NCBI GenBank assembly: GCA_012274205.1 | Contig: JAAOZY010000146.1 | Location: forward strand, 1 to 13,868 | DNA: 13,868 nucleotides | Direction of reading: 5' to 3' | From: Betaproteobacteria bacterium | GTDB lineage: Bacteria > Pseudomonadota > Gammaproteobacteria > Burkholderiales > SG8-39 | In this document: one piece after another, positions 6,844-13,373 of the stretch | How positions within the stretch are numbered: the first letter of the stretch is position 1 | Layout of the letters: the number at the start of each line of letters is the position of its first letter | Notes under the pieces: generated by a model | Told to the model about the DNA's origin: nothing | What the model saw: the letters and a program-made list of their open reading frames with translations, nothing else | The model's database searches: none | Position numbers and translations under genes: made by a program

Positions 6844-7749
6844 ATGGAAGACCTCGATTTTTCGGCCAAGCCCACGCCGCGCCCGGAAGCGGTCGCGCGC
6901 GCCGCTGCACAGGTGGCCGCGCAAAGCCCTCTGTATCAGCCGGCGCTGGCGCTGGAGTTCTTCCGTTCCGCCGGAACCATGGAAGAAAAGCCGGCCGGAA
7001 AAGCCATATTCACCGAGAACGAAAAAGCGGGCGGCCTGTTTTCGAAGAACGCGCGGATGTACTTGCTGCTCGAGGGTGAAATCGGCCTGATGATACGCAA
7101 CAAGTTCTTCGGCGTGATAAAGCCGGGTGACGTATTCGGCGAACTTGCGGTGATCGCGGATTTGCCGCGCAGCGCGACTGCGATGGCCAAAATCAACTGC
7201 CGCGTACTGTCGCTGGATGAAAAGCAGTTTCACACCGCCCTGGAAAAGAAGCCGGAATTTGCGCTGATGCTGATGAGCACCATGGTGCAGCGACTGCGCC
7301 AGAGCATCGTCAAGCTCGGCACGGCGCGCCCGGCGGTCGCACCCGCCGAGCGCAGCGACATCCTCGACCGCAAGGCCTTGGCCGAGCTGCGGCGCGAGCT
7401 TGCCACGCAGGAGCCGGCGGAGTTTCCCGCGGGGAAGGTCATCATGAGCGCGGGCGCCGTCGGTGCTTTCATGTACGTGGTGCTCGAGGGCCGCGTCGCG
7501 ATTTCGGTGGACAACAACGTGGTCGAGCGCGTCGGTGCCGGCGGGATGTTCGGCGAAATGGCGCTGGTGGACCGCTCGGCTCGCGCCGCCTCGGCGACCG
7601 CGGAGTCCGACTGCAAGCTGCTCGCGATCAACCGCACCGACTTCCTCGGCCTGGTCAAGGCCAAGCCGGCGTTCGGCGCGTCGCTGCTCAAATCGATCGC
7701 GGTGCGCATGCAGCAGCTGGCGCAGCAGGTGGCGCAGCTGCAGTCCTGA
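6844..7749 (+). CDS. Tandem cyclic-nucleotide-binding domain protein
   Basis: This 301-residue protein has two cNMP-binding (CAP-like beta-barrel) domains and no recognisable effector domain. Domain 1 (about 35-155) has the phosphate-binding cassette GDVFGELAVIADLPRSATA (95-113). Domain 2 (about 185-298) has FGEMALVDRSARAASAT (236-252). Both keep the FGE glutamate and a downstream arginine, so both could bind cAMP or cGMP. There is no DNA-binding helix-turn-helix after domain 2, so it is not a CRP/FNR regulator, and no transmembrane segment is seen. The layout resembles regulatory subunits that control a separate partner. ATG 6844 is chosen from domain limits. AAGGA (6822-6826) is about 17 bases away, so the start signal is weak. 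The frame is open back to 6685 without better support. Confidence 0.85.
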   Translation: MEDLDFSAKPTPRPEAVARAAAQVAAQSPLYQPALALEFFRSAGTMEEKPAGKAIFTENEKAGGLFSKNARMYLLLEGEIGLMIRNKFFGVIKPGDVFGELAVIADLPRSATAMAKINCRVLSLDEKQFHTALEKKPEFALMLMSTMVQRLRQSIVKLGTARPAVAPAERSDILDRKALAELRRELATQEPAEFPAGKVIMSAGAVGAFMYVVLEGRVAISVDNNVVERVGAGGMFGEMALVDRSARAASATAESDCKLLAINRTDFLGLVKAKPAFGASLLKSIAVRMQQLAQQVAQLQS

Positions 7750-7779
7750 GCCCGCTGGTAGCAGACCGGCGCACTCAGG
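7745..7779. terminator. Bidirectional hairpin between convergent genes
   Basis: CCTGAG (7745-7750) pairs with CTCAGG (7774-7779). Inside it CGCTGGT (7753-7759) pairs with ACCGGCG (7765-7771), including one G-U pair, around a 5-base loop; a 2x2 internal loop separates the two stems. The outer arms contain the stop codons of both convergent genes (TGA 7747-7749 and, on the minus strand, 7777-7775). No T-run flanks it, so any terminator function is an inference from position. Confidence 0.45.
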
Positions 7780-8092
7780 CGACGGTATTCTCCCCCAGGT
7801 CGACGCGCACAACCGGGCGCTTGAGCAGGGCGAGCACCGCCCGGGCGTAACGCTCGGCCCAGGCGATGTCGCCGGCGAAACGCTTTTCCCCAGCCTCGCG
7901 CGCAACCTCGAGAACCTTGTCCAGCACTAGCACCTTGCCGACCAGGCTCCGGGGTGTGCAGCCCAGTTCCTCGAACTGCTGCGACAACCACACTTCGCCT
8001 TCCTGTTCGCTAGGCAGGGGGGCGTCGCCGGCGGTAATCCTCAATTCGTATTCCCGATCCGGGGCAAACGCTACGATGACGGCGCCGCGCAT
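7775..8092 (-). CDS. Small hypothetical protein
   Basis: This 105-residue protein belongs to no family I recognise. It begins MRGAVIVAFAPDREYELRIT, with a short beta-like stretch and acidic middle (PSEQEGEVWLSQQFEELG, one Cys at 45). The second half is helical (LVLDKVLEVAREAGEKRF and AERYARAVLALLKR, then the C-terminal strand VVRVDL). It has no signal peptide or membrane helix. The start is well supported: GAGGAG on its own strand (complement of 8101-8106) sits 8 bases before ATG 8092. It lies 84 bp after the LysR-type gene on the same strand and is convergent with the cNMP-binding gene. Codon usage looks like the neighbours. Function unknown. Confidence 0.7.
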   Translation of the reverse strand: MRGAVIVAFAPDREYELRITAGDAPLPSEQEGEVWLSQQFEELGCTPRSLVGKVLVLDKVLEVAREAGEKRFAGDIAWAERYARAVLALLKRPVVRVDLGENTVA

Positions 8093-8176
8093 GTGCTGTT
8101 CTCCTCGAAATTGCTTCTGGTCTTATTCTACTGCACGCGAGGCGCCGCCGTGGCCGCTGCGTGCCGCGGCGACGCG

Positions 8177-9118
8177 CTAGCGCGCGCGCAGGGCGCGGTT
8201 TCCGGGCTCGCGTTTTGCCTGCCGCAACAACCATCCGGCGAAATCTTTCACCTCCGGCCGCTCGGGCGCCGCTGCTGAAATCACCAGGTAGTAGGCACGC
8301 GACGATTCGAACTTGCCGGCCAGCGGCGCGATCAGCCGGCCTTGGCTGATCAGATCCCGCACCAGCGGCGTGGTGCCGAGCGCAATTCCCTGGCCGTCGA
8401 TCGCCGCCTGTATGGTCTGGTCATACTGAATGAAGCGCAGGGACCCGGCGGGTTTCAGCTTCGGCAGCTGCATGGTTTCCAGCCATACGGTCCAGCTGAG
8501 CCAGGGAGTGACTGCGCCCGGCAATTCGTAGTGCAGCAGCACGTGGTGGCGCAGGTCCTCCGGCCGGACCAGCGGCGCCGCCCGCGTGAGCAGCTTCGGG
8601 CTGCATACGGGCACTACCGCTTCGCCAAAGAGTTTGGTGGCGCCGCGCGGTGCCGCCTTGGGCATGCAGTAGCGCACCGCCAGCTCCATGCCTTCACGTT
8701 CCAGGTCGAGCATAGTGTTGTTCGCAGCGATGCGTATATCGATATCGGGACGTTCGCTGCGAAAGTCCGCCAGCCGCGGAATCAGCCACAAGGAGGCGAA
8801 GCCTATGGTTGCGGTCACGGTGAGCGAGCGCCCGCTGTCGCGCTCGCGGATCCTGGCCGCCGCATCGGCCAGCTGGCGCAGCGCCTGCGCGCTCGCGCGG
8901 TACAGCTCGTGCCCGGCCTCGGTCAGCAGCAGCGCGCGGTGTCGGCGCACGAACAGCGCGACGCCCAGATGGTGCTCGATCGCCTTCACCTGACGGCTTA
9001 CCGCCGACTGGGTGACGAACAGTTCCGCCGCCGCCTTGGTAAAGCTCAGGTTGCGCGCCGCCGCCTCGAAGCCGCGCAGCAAATCGAGCGAAGGCAGGTT
9101 CCGGCGCTGTTCACGCAT
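8177..9118 (-). CDS. LysR-family transcriptional regulator, GcvA type
   Basis: This 313-residue LysR-type regulator has an N-terminal winged helix-turn-helix at about 9-66 (LDLLRGFEAAARNLSFTKAA then TQSAVSRQVKAIEHHLGVAL). The effector domain is of the GcvA subgroup, recognised by the LPSLDLLRGFEAAARN opening, SLWLIPRLADF near 107-118, and EREGMELAVRYC near 138-149. The C-terminal IQAAIDGQGIALGTTPLVRD is also typical. GcvA controls glycine cleavage in enterobacteria, but paralogues of this type control many other targets, so I give no symbol. ATG 9118 has only a weak GGA upstream. The gene is divergent from the DUF2917-GNAT pair across a 163-bp region with short repeats, so that pair is a plausible target. 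Confidence 0.88.
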   Translation of the reverse strand: MREQRRNLPSLDLLRGFEAAARNLSFTKAAAELFVTQSAVSRQVKAIEHHLGVALFVRRHRALLLTEAGHELYRASAQALRQLADAAARIRERDSGRSLTVTATIGFASLWLIPRLADFRSERPDIDIRIAANNTMLDLEREGMELAVRYCMPKAAPRGATKLFGEAVVPVCSPKLLTRAAPLVRPEDLRHHVLLHYELPGAVTPWLSWTVWLETMQLPKLKPAGSLRFIQYDQTIQAAIDGQGIALGTTPLVRDLISQGRLIAPLAGKFESSRAYYLVISAAAPERPEVKDFAGWLLRQAKREPGNRALRAR

Positions 9119-9132
9119 TCCATAAACTCATG

Positions 9133-9261
9133 CAAATGATTCTCAAATGTCGTTTGAAGAGTGACTCGCCCACTCGCATAATCCTCCCAAGCGTCCGGCA
9201 TACAGGCGGAGCGGGACCAGCCGACGCCGACAGCGTAGCATATTTTCGCATGATAAATGCG
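9133..9261. promoter_or_regulatory. Divergent promoter region with candidate LysR operator
   Basis: Between the LysR gene and the DUF2917 gene, CAAATG is directly repeated at 9133-9138 and 9144-9149, an 11-base (one helical turn) step. The second copy belongs to the dyad TCAAA (9143-9147)/TTTGA (9153-9157). Nearer the DUF2917 gene, CGCAT (9247-9251) and ATGCG (9257-9261) form a second dyad around GATAA. LysR proteins usually bind short dyads of the T-N11-A kind near their own start. The assignment is positional and tentative. Confidence 0.4.
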
Positions 9262-9281
9262 CATGGAATAAGGAGGCTGCA

Positions 9282-9563
9282 ATGAGACTCGAGCTAAACC
9301 AGGACGGACTGTGCATGAAGCCTAAACAGCTGTTGAGTGTGCGCGGCGGCGCGGGAAATGCGATCGTCTGCCACAGCGGCTCTGTCTGGGTGACCCAGGA
9401 AGGCGACCCGCGCGACATCATCGTGAGTGCGGGCGAATCATTCGCGCTCGAGCGCAAGGGGCCGACGCTGGTGCAGGCTCTGGAGCAGAGCGCGGTCAGC
9501 TTTGCGCGGCCGGCGCATGCGGCCCGTTCGGCAGTCGCGGCGCACGCCGCTGGTGGAGCCTAG
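9282..9563 (+). CDS. DUF2917 domain protein
   Basis: This 93-residue protein matches the DUF2917 pattern: an N-terminal beta-rich region with a GSVWVTQEGDPRDIIVSAGE block (33-52, Trp36), followed by SFALERKGPTLVQALE. The layout resembles a small single-barrel cupin-like fold. The C-terminal 20 residues are Ala-rich and probably disordered. Start ATG 9282 has a near-perfect AAGGAGG (9270-9276). The stop is followed 3 bp later by the GTG of the GNAT gene, so the two form an operon, and both are divergent from the LysR gene. DUF2917 proteins have no established function that I know of. Confidence 0.82.
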   Translation: MRLELNQDGLCMKPKQLLSVRGGAGNAIVCHSGSVWVTQEGDPRDIIVSAGESFALERKGPTLVQALEQSAVSFARPAHAARSAVAAHAAGGA

Positions 9564-9566
9564 CAG

Positions 9567-10274
9567 GTGGCCACCTTGATGCCGCTCGGCGTCGGCCCGA
9601 CGGTTTCGGCGGCGCCGCGTCCGGGCTATCTATGGGAACGCCGGCGCCTCGGCGACGGCACCGGCATCGTCATCCGGCCGATACGTCCGCAGGACGATGC
9701 GATCGAACTCGATTTCATTCGCGGCCTCTCGCGCGAGAGCGGCTATAACCGACTGCTCAGCGCAAGAAGACTTACGGCGCAGGAGATCCGGCGCCTGACG
9801 CGCATCGACTGCGACCGGGAAATGGCCTTCGCCGCCATCTCCGGCCACGGTGCGCAAACGCGCCTATTGGGCGTGGCCCGCTACGTCAGGGACGAAGCCG
9901 GCGGCAGCGCCGAGTTCGCCGTCGTCGTCGCCGACGCGTGGCAGCGCAAGGGCATCGGCACCATGCTGCTGCATGCCTTGCAGGGGCACGCCCGTGCCGC
10001 CGGCTTGGTGAGCTTGCACGGAATCACGCTTGCCGGCAACCAGGCGATGCATTACCTCGGCCGAAAACTCGGATTTGCGCAGCGGGCCGATCCCGGGGAC
10101 GCGACTGTGCGCCTGGTAGAGAAGGCGCTCGCGCCCGCCGCCGGCACACTACACGTCGCCGCCAATGACACATGGATTGCACCCTGCATTACGCCGCGGC
10201 CGCATGAACCGGCCGGGGACACACCCAGGGAAAGCGGCAGTTTGCGCCGCGCTCAGGCCGATTGCTGCCGGTAA
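9567..10274 (+). CDS. GNAT family N-acetyltransferase
   Basis: This 235-residue protein of the Gcn5-related acetyltransferase fold should transfer an acetyl group from acetyl-CoA to an amine. The opening IVIRPIRPQDDAIELDFIRG, then LSRESGYNRLL and RIDCDREMAFAAI, resembles the GNAT domain found at the C-terminus of Pat-type protein lysine acetyltransferases. The acetyl-CoA loop is AWQRKGIGTMLLHAL (124-138), followed by NQAMHYLGRKLGF (158-170). Unlike Pat, there is no acyl-CoA synthetase-like domain. The last 45 residues lie outside the fold and end in CysCysArg. GTG 9567 is 3 bp after the DUF2917 stop, with GTGGAG upstream; ATG 9579 is an equally possible start. The 3' end overlaps the convergent cysteine-rich gene by 22 bp. 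Substrate unknown. Confidence 0.85.
   Translation: MATLMPLGVGPTVSAAPRPGYLWERRRLGDGTGIVIRPIRPQDDAIELDFIRGLSRESGYNRLLSARRLTAQEIRRLTRIDCDREMAFAAISGHGAQTRLLGVARYVRDEAGGSAEFAVVVADAWQRKGIGTMLLHALQGHARAAGLVSLHGITLAGNQAMHYLGRKLGFAQRADPGDATVRLVEKALAPAAGTLHVAANDTWIAPCITPRPHEPAGDTPRESGSLRRAQADCCR
10234..10250 (-). terminator. Weak hairpin just after the cysteine-rich gene
   Basis: Read on the minus strand, GCGGC (10250-10246) and GCCGC (10238-10234) close a 7-base loop and are followed by TTT. It begins 3 bases after the stop of the cysteine-rich gene. With only five pairs and three T it is a weak terminator candidate, and it lies inside the end of the GNAT gene on the other strand. Confidence 0.3.
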
Positions 10275-10558
10275 ATGTAATTTCGCACCGGGCAGACGCA
10301 ATACCGGGCGCCGCCGAAGTCCAGATGATATGAACAACTGGGCCAGTCCGCGGCAAGGACGCACACCACGTTTTGGCCGTGTGCGCTTTCCACTTCGCAC
10401 ATCGGGCTGTCGCCGCAGCGGCCGGTCTGGAGGCAGGAATAGTCGTGACTGCACTTGCCCGTCTGCTGCAATACCTTAGCGGGGACTTCGAACACTATGC
10501 GGGGCGCCTCTGGGGTTTTTCGCGACTGTGCACCGCTAGCCGCCAGCGGGTTTGACAA
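10253..10558 (-). CDS. Small cysteine-rich protein (8 Cys), possible metal-binding
   Basis: This 101-residue protein has eight cysteines at 36, 42, 48, 54, 66, 75, 87 and 89. The first four are spaced exactly six apart (KCSHDYSCLQTGRCGDSPMC) and the last two form CVCP. The pattern suggests a metal or iron-sulfur site or a disulfide-rich fold. I recall similar uncharacterised betaproteobacterial proteins but cannot name a family. No signal peptide or membrane helix is visible. The frame opens with TTG 10558 directly after in-frame stop TGA, and no ATG precedes the cysteine region. A GTG at codon 22 is another possible start. It follows the MFS gene by 80 bp on the same strand. The ordered cysteine spacing and lack of a better frame make it a probable real gene. 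Confidence 0.62.
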   Translation of the reverse strand: MSNPLAASGAQSRKTPEAPRIVFEVPAKVLQQTGKCSHDYSCLQTGRCGDSPMCEVESAHGQNVVCVLAADWPSCSYHLDFGGARYCVCPVRNYIYRQQSA

Positions 10559-10638
10559 TTGTCAGAAATTCTTCATCGCGGCAGCACGGGATCGCGCGCA
10601 ACGCCTGCAGGTGCAGGCGGTCCGGATGGATTTGCGCG

Positions 10639-11835
10639 TCAGGCAGCTTGCGGACTGGGGGATGCGGAAGCCCTGCGGATGCTCTGCTCGTCCGGCAATT
10701 GCCAGGTAATCAGCAGCGATCCGACGGCCACGGCTCCGAGCATCAGCAGCGCAGCGCCGAATCCGGCCGCCTTCACCGCCGGCCCCAGCGCCCAGACCGC
10801 CATCGAGCTAACGCCGAAGGAAACCGCGAGGCGCATGCCGCTTACGCGTGAGCGAATGCTGTCATCGACGAAGCGCGCGATGATCGCGTCGGTGAACGGA
10901 ATCGAGCCGAATACCAGGACCATGAAAACGACCATGGTCACGTACAGCGCCCAGCCGTGGCTGAACGCGGCGAGCAGGAAAATGGGCCCCTGGCAGGCGA
11001 TGATCCCGAGCATCACGTTGCGTATCGGATAGCGGTCGATCAGCCGCCCCACCGCCAGCTGCGACACCGAAGACAGGGCGTAGACCACCGCGAGCAGCAT
11101 GCCAAGCAGAGCCGGCTGCTGCACCAGAATCGGCAGCCTGGCCTTGAGCAGCTCGCCGTTGCCGTTGGTGGTGAAATTGAACAGGATGCTGGTGGTGATC
11201 GCGAGCATGGTCATCACCAGGAAGACGCGGTTTCGCGTCGCCGGCGCAAGCTCAATCTGCCTGACCGCCTGCTTACCGGGTGCGCCCTGTTCGGCCGGCG
11301 CGATTTTCATGAACAGCAGCCCGCAGGCGATCGAGACCAGGCCGGGCACGACGAATGCAGTGCGCCAGTCCGCATACTGAATCAGGAAGCCGGTCGAGAT
11401 GGCCGCGGCGGCGATGCCCAGATTGCCTGCCATGCCGTTGACGCCGATGGTGATGCCCGGCTTGCGCGCGTGGCGCAGCAGCATGGGGATGCCCACCGGA
11501 TGGTAGATCGAGGCGAACGCGCCCATCAGTCCGAGTGCCAGCGCCAGCTGCCAGGGATTCCGGGTGAGCGCGATCAGCACGGCCGATGCGCCCATGCCAA
11601 AGAAGAACACGAGCATCATGGCGCGTCGGCCCCACAGATCGCCCAGGCGCCCCGCGGGGAAGGAACCGATGCCGAACATCAGGAACGCGCCCGTGGTGTA
11701 AGGCATGAGGTCTTCCCAGCGCCCGACGCCAAAATCGCGCGCGATCGCGGATACTGCAGTCGCAAACACCAGCAGCATCAGATGGTCGATCGCGTGGGCG
11801 AGATTCAGCAGCAGCGAGGTAATGCGCCAGCGCAT
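10639..11835 (-). CDS. MFS transporter
   Basis: This is a 398-residue inner-membrane transporter of the major facilitator superfamily with about 12 hydrophobic helices. The loop 2-3 signature is present as GRLGDLWGRRAMM, and the second half shows the weaker repeat GRLIDRYPIRNVM. The first helix carries an acidic/His motif (NLAHAIDHLMLL), and GAFASIYHPVGIPML follows helix 4. Both remind me of the fosmidomycin-resistance-like branch, but the substrate cannot be assigned. ATG 11835 is chosen because GGAG lies 5 bases upstream. ATG 11862 would add nine residues but lacks a ribosome site, and the open frame back to 12147 runs antiparallel through nrsF. It follows the anti-sigma gene on the same strand after about 107 bp, so read-through from the sigma operon is possible. 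Confidence 0.88.
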   Translation of the reverse strand: MRWRITSLLLNLAHAIDHLMLLVFATAVSAIARDFGVGRWEDLMPYTTGAFLMFGIGSFPAGRLGDLWGRRAMMLVFFFGMGASAVLIALTRNPWQLALALGLMGAFASIYHPVGIPMLLRHARKPGITIGVNGMAGNLGIAAAAISTGFLIQYADWRTAFVVPGLVSIACGLLFMKIAPAEQGAPGKQAVRQIELAPATRNRVFLVMTMLAITTSILFNFTTNGNGELLKARLPILVQQPALLGMLLAVVYALSSVSQLAVGRLIDRYPIRNVMLGIIACQGPIFLLAAFSHGWALYVTMVVFMVLVFGSIPFTDAIIARFVDDSIRSRVSGMRLAVSFGVSSMAVWALGPAVKAAGFGAALLMLGAVAVGSLLITWQLPDEQSIRRASASPSPQAA

Positions 11836-11942
11836 CGGGGCTCCGGGGTGGGCAGGTGGCATAAGTTTAACCCGGAAATCCGATGGCTTCCGGCGCAGCC
11901 GCGAAAGCGGCCAGATCCCCACGGAGCGACGCTGTCGCGACG

Positions 11943-12584
11943 CTACCAGCGCAACAGGCGCCGGCCCAGCAGCGCGCCGACCGCGGTCGGAAGCAGCATG
12001 CCGAGCAGATACCAGAAGCCGATAAACGGCGCCTCCAATTCCGGACAGTGCACGCTGTACACGACGGTGCCCACCGCCCCGGAAAGCAGTCCGGCGGCGG
12101 CGCCGGCCAGCCGCAGGCGCGTCGGAGCGAGCCCTTTCATCGCCCACACCACTGCGACAAACACCGGTACTGAAAGCAGCGCGATCAGGAACGGGCAGGA
12201 GTTCCAGGTATCGCCGAAGAACAGCGCTTTGCGCTGTGCGGCGTCTGCACGCAGGAGCACGACCGTGGCGAGCAGCCAGATTGCGACTACCGGCGCCCCA
12301 AGAGCGCCCGGTACCCAGGCCAGGCTCAGGCCCGGCCGCGACAGGCGCAGGGCCGCGTACAGGCTGGCTGCGGCGAAACTGGTGACAAACGCGACTTTGG
12401 CCCAGAACATCGGCAGCATGAGCGCGATGGCAAAATCATGGCGCGGAGCGAGCAGGACCGTCATCAGCAGCGCCGCACCTGCGCCGCCCCAGCCTATGGC
12501 AAGCGCATAGCGGCGCGCCGCCCCATGCGGCGGCACGGCTCCGGCCCCGGTCGCCAGCATGCTTACCAGATCGTCGGTCTTCAT
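11943..12584 (-). CDS. nrsF: Anti-sigma factor, NrsF/OsrA type (DUF1109)
   Basis: This 213-residue polytopic inner-membrane protein with about six helices belongs to DUF1109 (NrsF of Caulobacter, OsrA of Bradyrhizobium), which holds its cognate ECF sigma factor inactive. The opening MKTDDLVSMLATGAGAV is the family's cytoplasmic sigma-binding tail. The two signature motifs are GDTWNSCPF with Cys130 and YSVHCPELEAPF with Cys180. These are 50 residues apart, matching the positions of the two sensor cysteines as I know them in NrsF and OsrA. Those respond to heavy metals or reactive oxygen and release the sigma factor. The start ATG 12584 overlaps the sigma stop codon (ATGA), so translation is coupled. 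Confidence in the family is high; the inducing signal is inferred. Confidence 0.92.
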   Translation of the reverse strand: MKTDDLVSMLATGAGAVPPHGAARRYALAIGWGGAGAALLMTVLLAPRHDFAIALMLPMFWAKVAFVTSFAAASLYAALRLSRPGLSLAWVPGALGAPVVAIWLLATVVLLRADAAQRKALFFGDTWNSCPFLIALLSVPVFVAVVWAMKGLAPTRLRLAGAAAGLLSGAVGTVVYSVHCPELEAPFIGFWYLLGMLLPTAVGALLGRRLLRW

Positions 12585-13153
12585 GTGGCGTCCCGGATCA
12601 TTGCCGCCAATGCCTTCAGGCCGCGGTGCACGCCCACTTTGACCGCCGCCTCCGACATCCCGGTGCGTTTTGCGGCTTCCGCCACCGACAAACCCTCCAG
12701 TTTCATGTGCACAATGGGCAGGCGCTGACGCTCCGGCAGCTGCGCCAGGAGCTTGGCCAGGTCGCGACGAGCGTCCGCCGCCTCGGTATCCGCGGCGACG
12801 GCAAAGCCGAATTCCTCGTCCAGCGGGTCATTCAATAACTCGCGCTTTGCGCGCCGTCGCAGAAAATCGACGAGCTTGTACTTCGCGATCGCGTGTATCC
12901 ACGCGGTCAAGGGCTGCCCGGCGTCGTAGGTATGGCGCTGATTGTGTATTGCCAGCAGCGATTCCTGCACAAGATCCTCCACCTCGTCCGGCAAACGGAC
13001 GAGACGCCTCCTCAGGAAGGCGCGCAAATGCGCACTCAGTTCCTGCAGAAACGCGCGGTAGGCCGACTCATCACCGGCGAGTCCGGGCAGCAGTAGATTC
13101 CGGAGCTTTTCCTCGCTTGCCTTGTTTCGGCCTGTGTCTTGCATTCGCTGCAT
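12581..13153 (-). CDS. sigF: ECF RNA polymerase sigma factor, SigF-like
   Basis: This 190-residue group IV sigma factor redirects RNA polymerase to stress promoters. Region 2 lies at about 31-101: DEVEDLVQESLLAIHNQRHT, then AWIHAIAKYKLVDFLRRR for -10 recognition. Region 4 lies at about 135-185: LPERQRLPIVHMKLEGLSVA, then the helix-turn-helix RTGMSEAAVKVGVHRGLKAL for -35 recognition. There is no extra domain. Pairing with a DUF1109 anti-sigma (4-base ATGA overlap) places it in the SigF/EcfF group. ATG 13153 has AAAGG a few bases upstream; ATG 13144 is an alternative. Both starts are questionable because a SigF-type promoter motif (13169-13144) overlaps them. No ATG, GTG or TTG follows in frame before codon 43. 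Confidence 0.9.
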   Translation of the reverse strand: MQRMQDTGRNKASEEKLRNLLLPGLAGDESAYRAFLQELSAHLRAFLRRRLVRLPDEVEDLVQESLLAIHNQRHTYDAGQPLTAWIHAIAKYKLVDFLRRRAKRELLNDPLDEEFGFAVAADTEAADARRDLAKLLAQLPERQRLPIVHMKLEGLSVAEAAKRTGMSEAAVKVGVHRGLKALAAMIRDAT

Positions 13154-13169
13154 TGAAGCCTTTGGTTAC
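13144..13169 (-). promoter_or_regulatory. SigF-type promoter facing the sigma gene
   Basis: On the minus strand GTAACC (13169-13164) is followed by exactly 16 bases and CGAA (13147-13144). This equals the GTAACC-N16-CGAA consensus I know for Caulobacter SigF promoters, so it suggests autoregulation. The motif covers the annotated ATG at 13153 and its last A is the first base of ATG 13144. A transcript starting 6-9 bases further on would lack both start codons. Confidence 0.7.
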
Positions 13170-13225
13170 ACCCGCACCGCAATCGGTCAAATTTTCTGCG
13201 GCTTCGGCGGATTGTGCACCAGCAT

Positions 13226-13251
13226 GTAACCATTCGCCAGTTCCAGCCGAA
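13226..13251 (+). promoter_or_regulatory. SigF-type promoter of msrB
   Basis: GTAACC (13226-13231) is followed by exactly 16 bases and CGAA (13248-13251), again an exact GTAACC-N16-CGAA. The expected transcription start is about 13257-13260. That leaves a leader of about 115 bases before the msrB ATG at 13374, with an inverted repeat beginning almost at once. It links msrB to the sigma/anti-sigma pair. Confidence 0.8.
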
Positions 13252-13263
13252 CTACCTGCCATT

Positions 13264-13308
13264 ACAAGCCAAACACAGGCCGCCGGCGAGCCCGGCGACG
13301 CGGCTTGT
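13264..13308 (+). other. Nested inverted repeat in the msrB leader
   Basis: ACAAGCC (13264-13270) pairs perfectly with GGCTTGT (13302-13308). Within it CGCCGG (13281-13286) pairs with CCGGCG (13292-13297) around CGAGC. The structure would form near the 5' end of the predicted msrB mRNA. No T-run follows, so it is not an intrinsic terminator. It could stabilise the leader, bind a regulator as DNA, or be an extragenic palindromic repeat. Confidence 0.5.
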
Positions 13309-13373
13309 CGCTCACAACCAAGCGCGCGTAGGGCACCCTTTTGCTGTATCTATATACTGTTTCGGAGAAAGTC

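Noticed and set aside
9130..9150. Fur-box-like AATGATTCTCA beside the LysR start
   Set aside because: Only about half of the 19-base Fur consensus matches, and no iron-related gene adjoins; the short dyads explain the region better.
9630..9857. Minus-strand frame opposite the GNAT gene
   Set aside because: It is antisense to a clear acetyltransferase fold, without motif or ribosome site.
11880..11942. GCCGC-GAAA-GCGGC hairpin between nrsF and the MFS gene
   Set aside because: The stem is only five pairs of pure GC with no T-run in either direction, so it is not a supportable terminator.
11836..12147. N-terminal extension of the MFS transporter
   Set aside because: The extension overlaps nrsF on the same strand in another frame and is Arg-rich. 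The transporter's first helix begins just after ATG 11835.
10957..12510. 517-codon open frame on the plus strand
   Set aside because: It runs antisense through the MFS and nrsF genes, both with firm family motifs. Its product is Gln/His/Arg-rich low-complexity sequence typical of a shadow frame.
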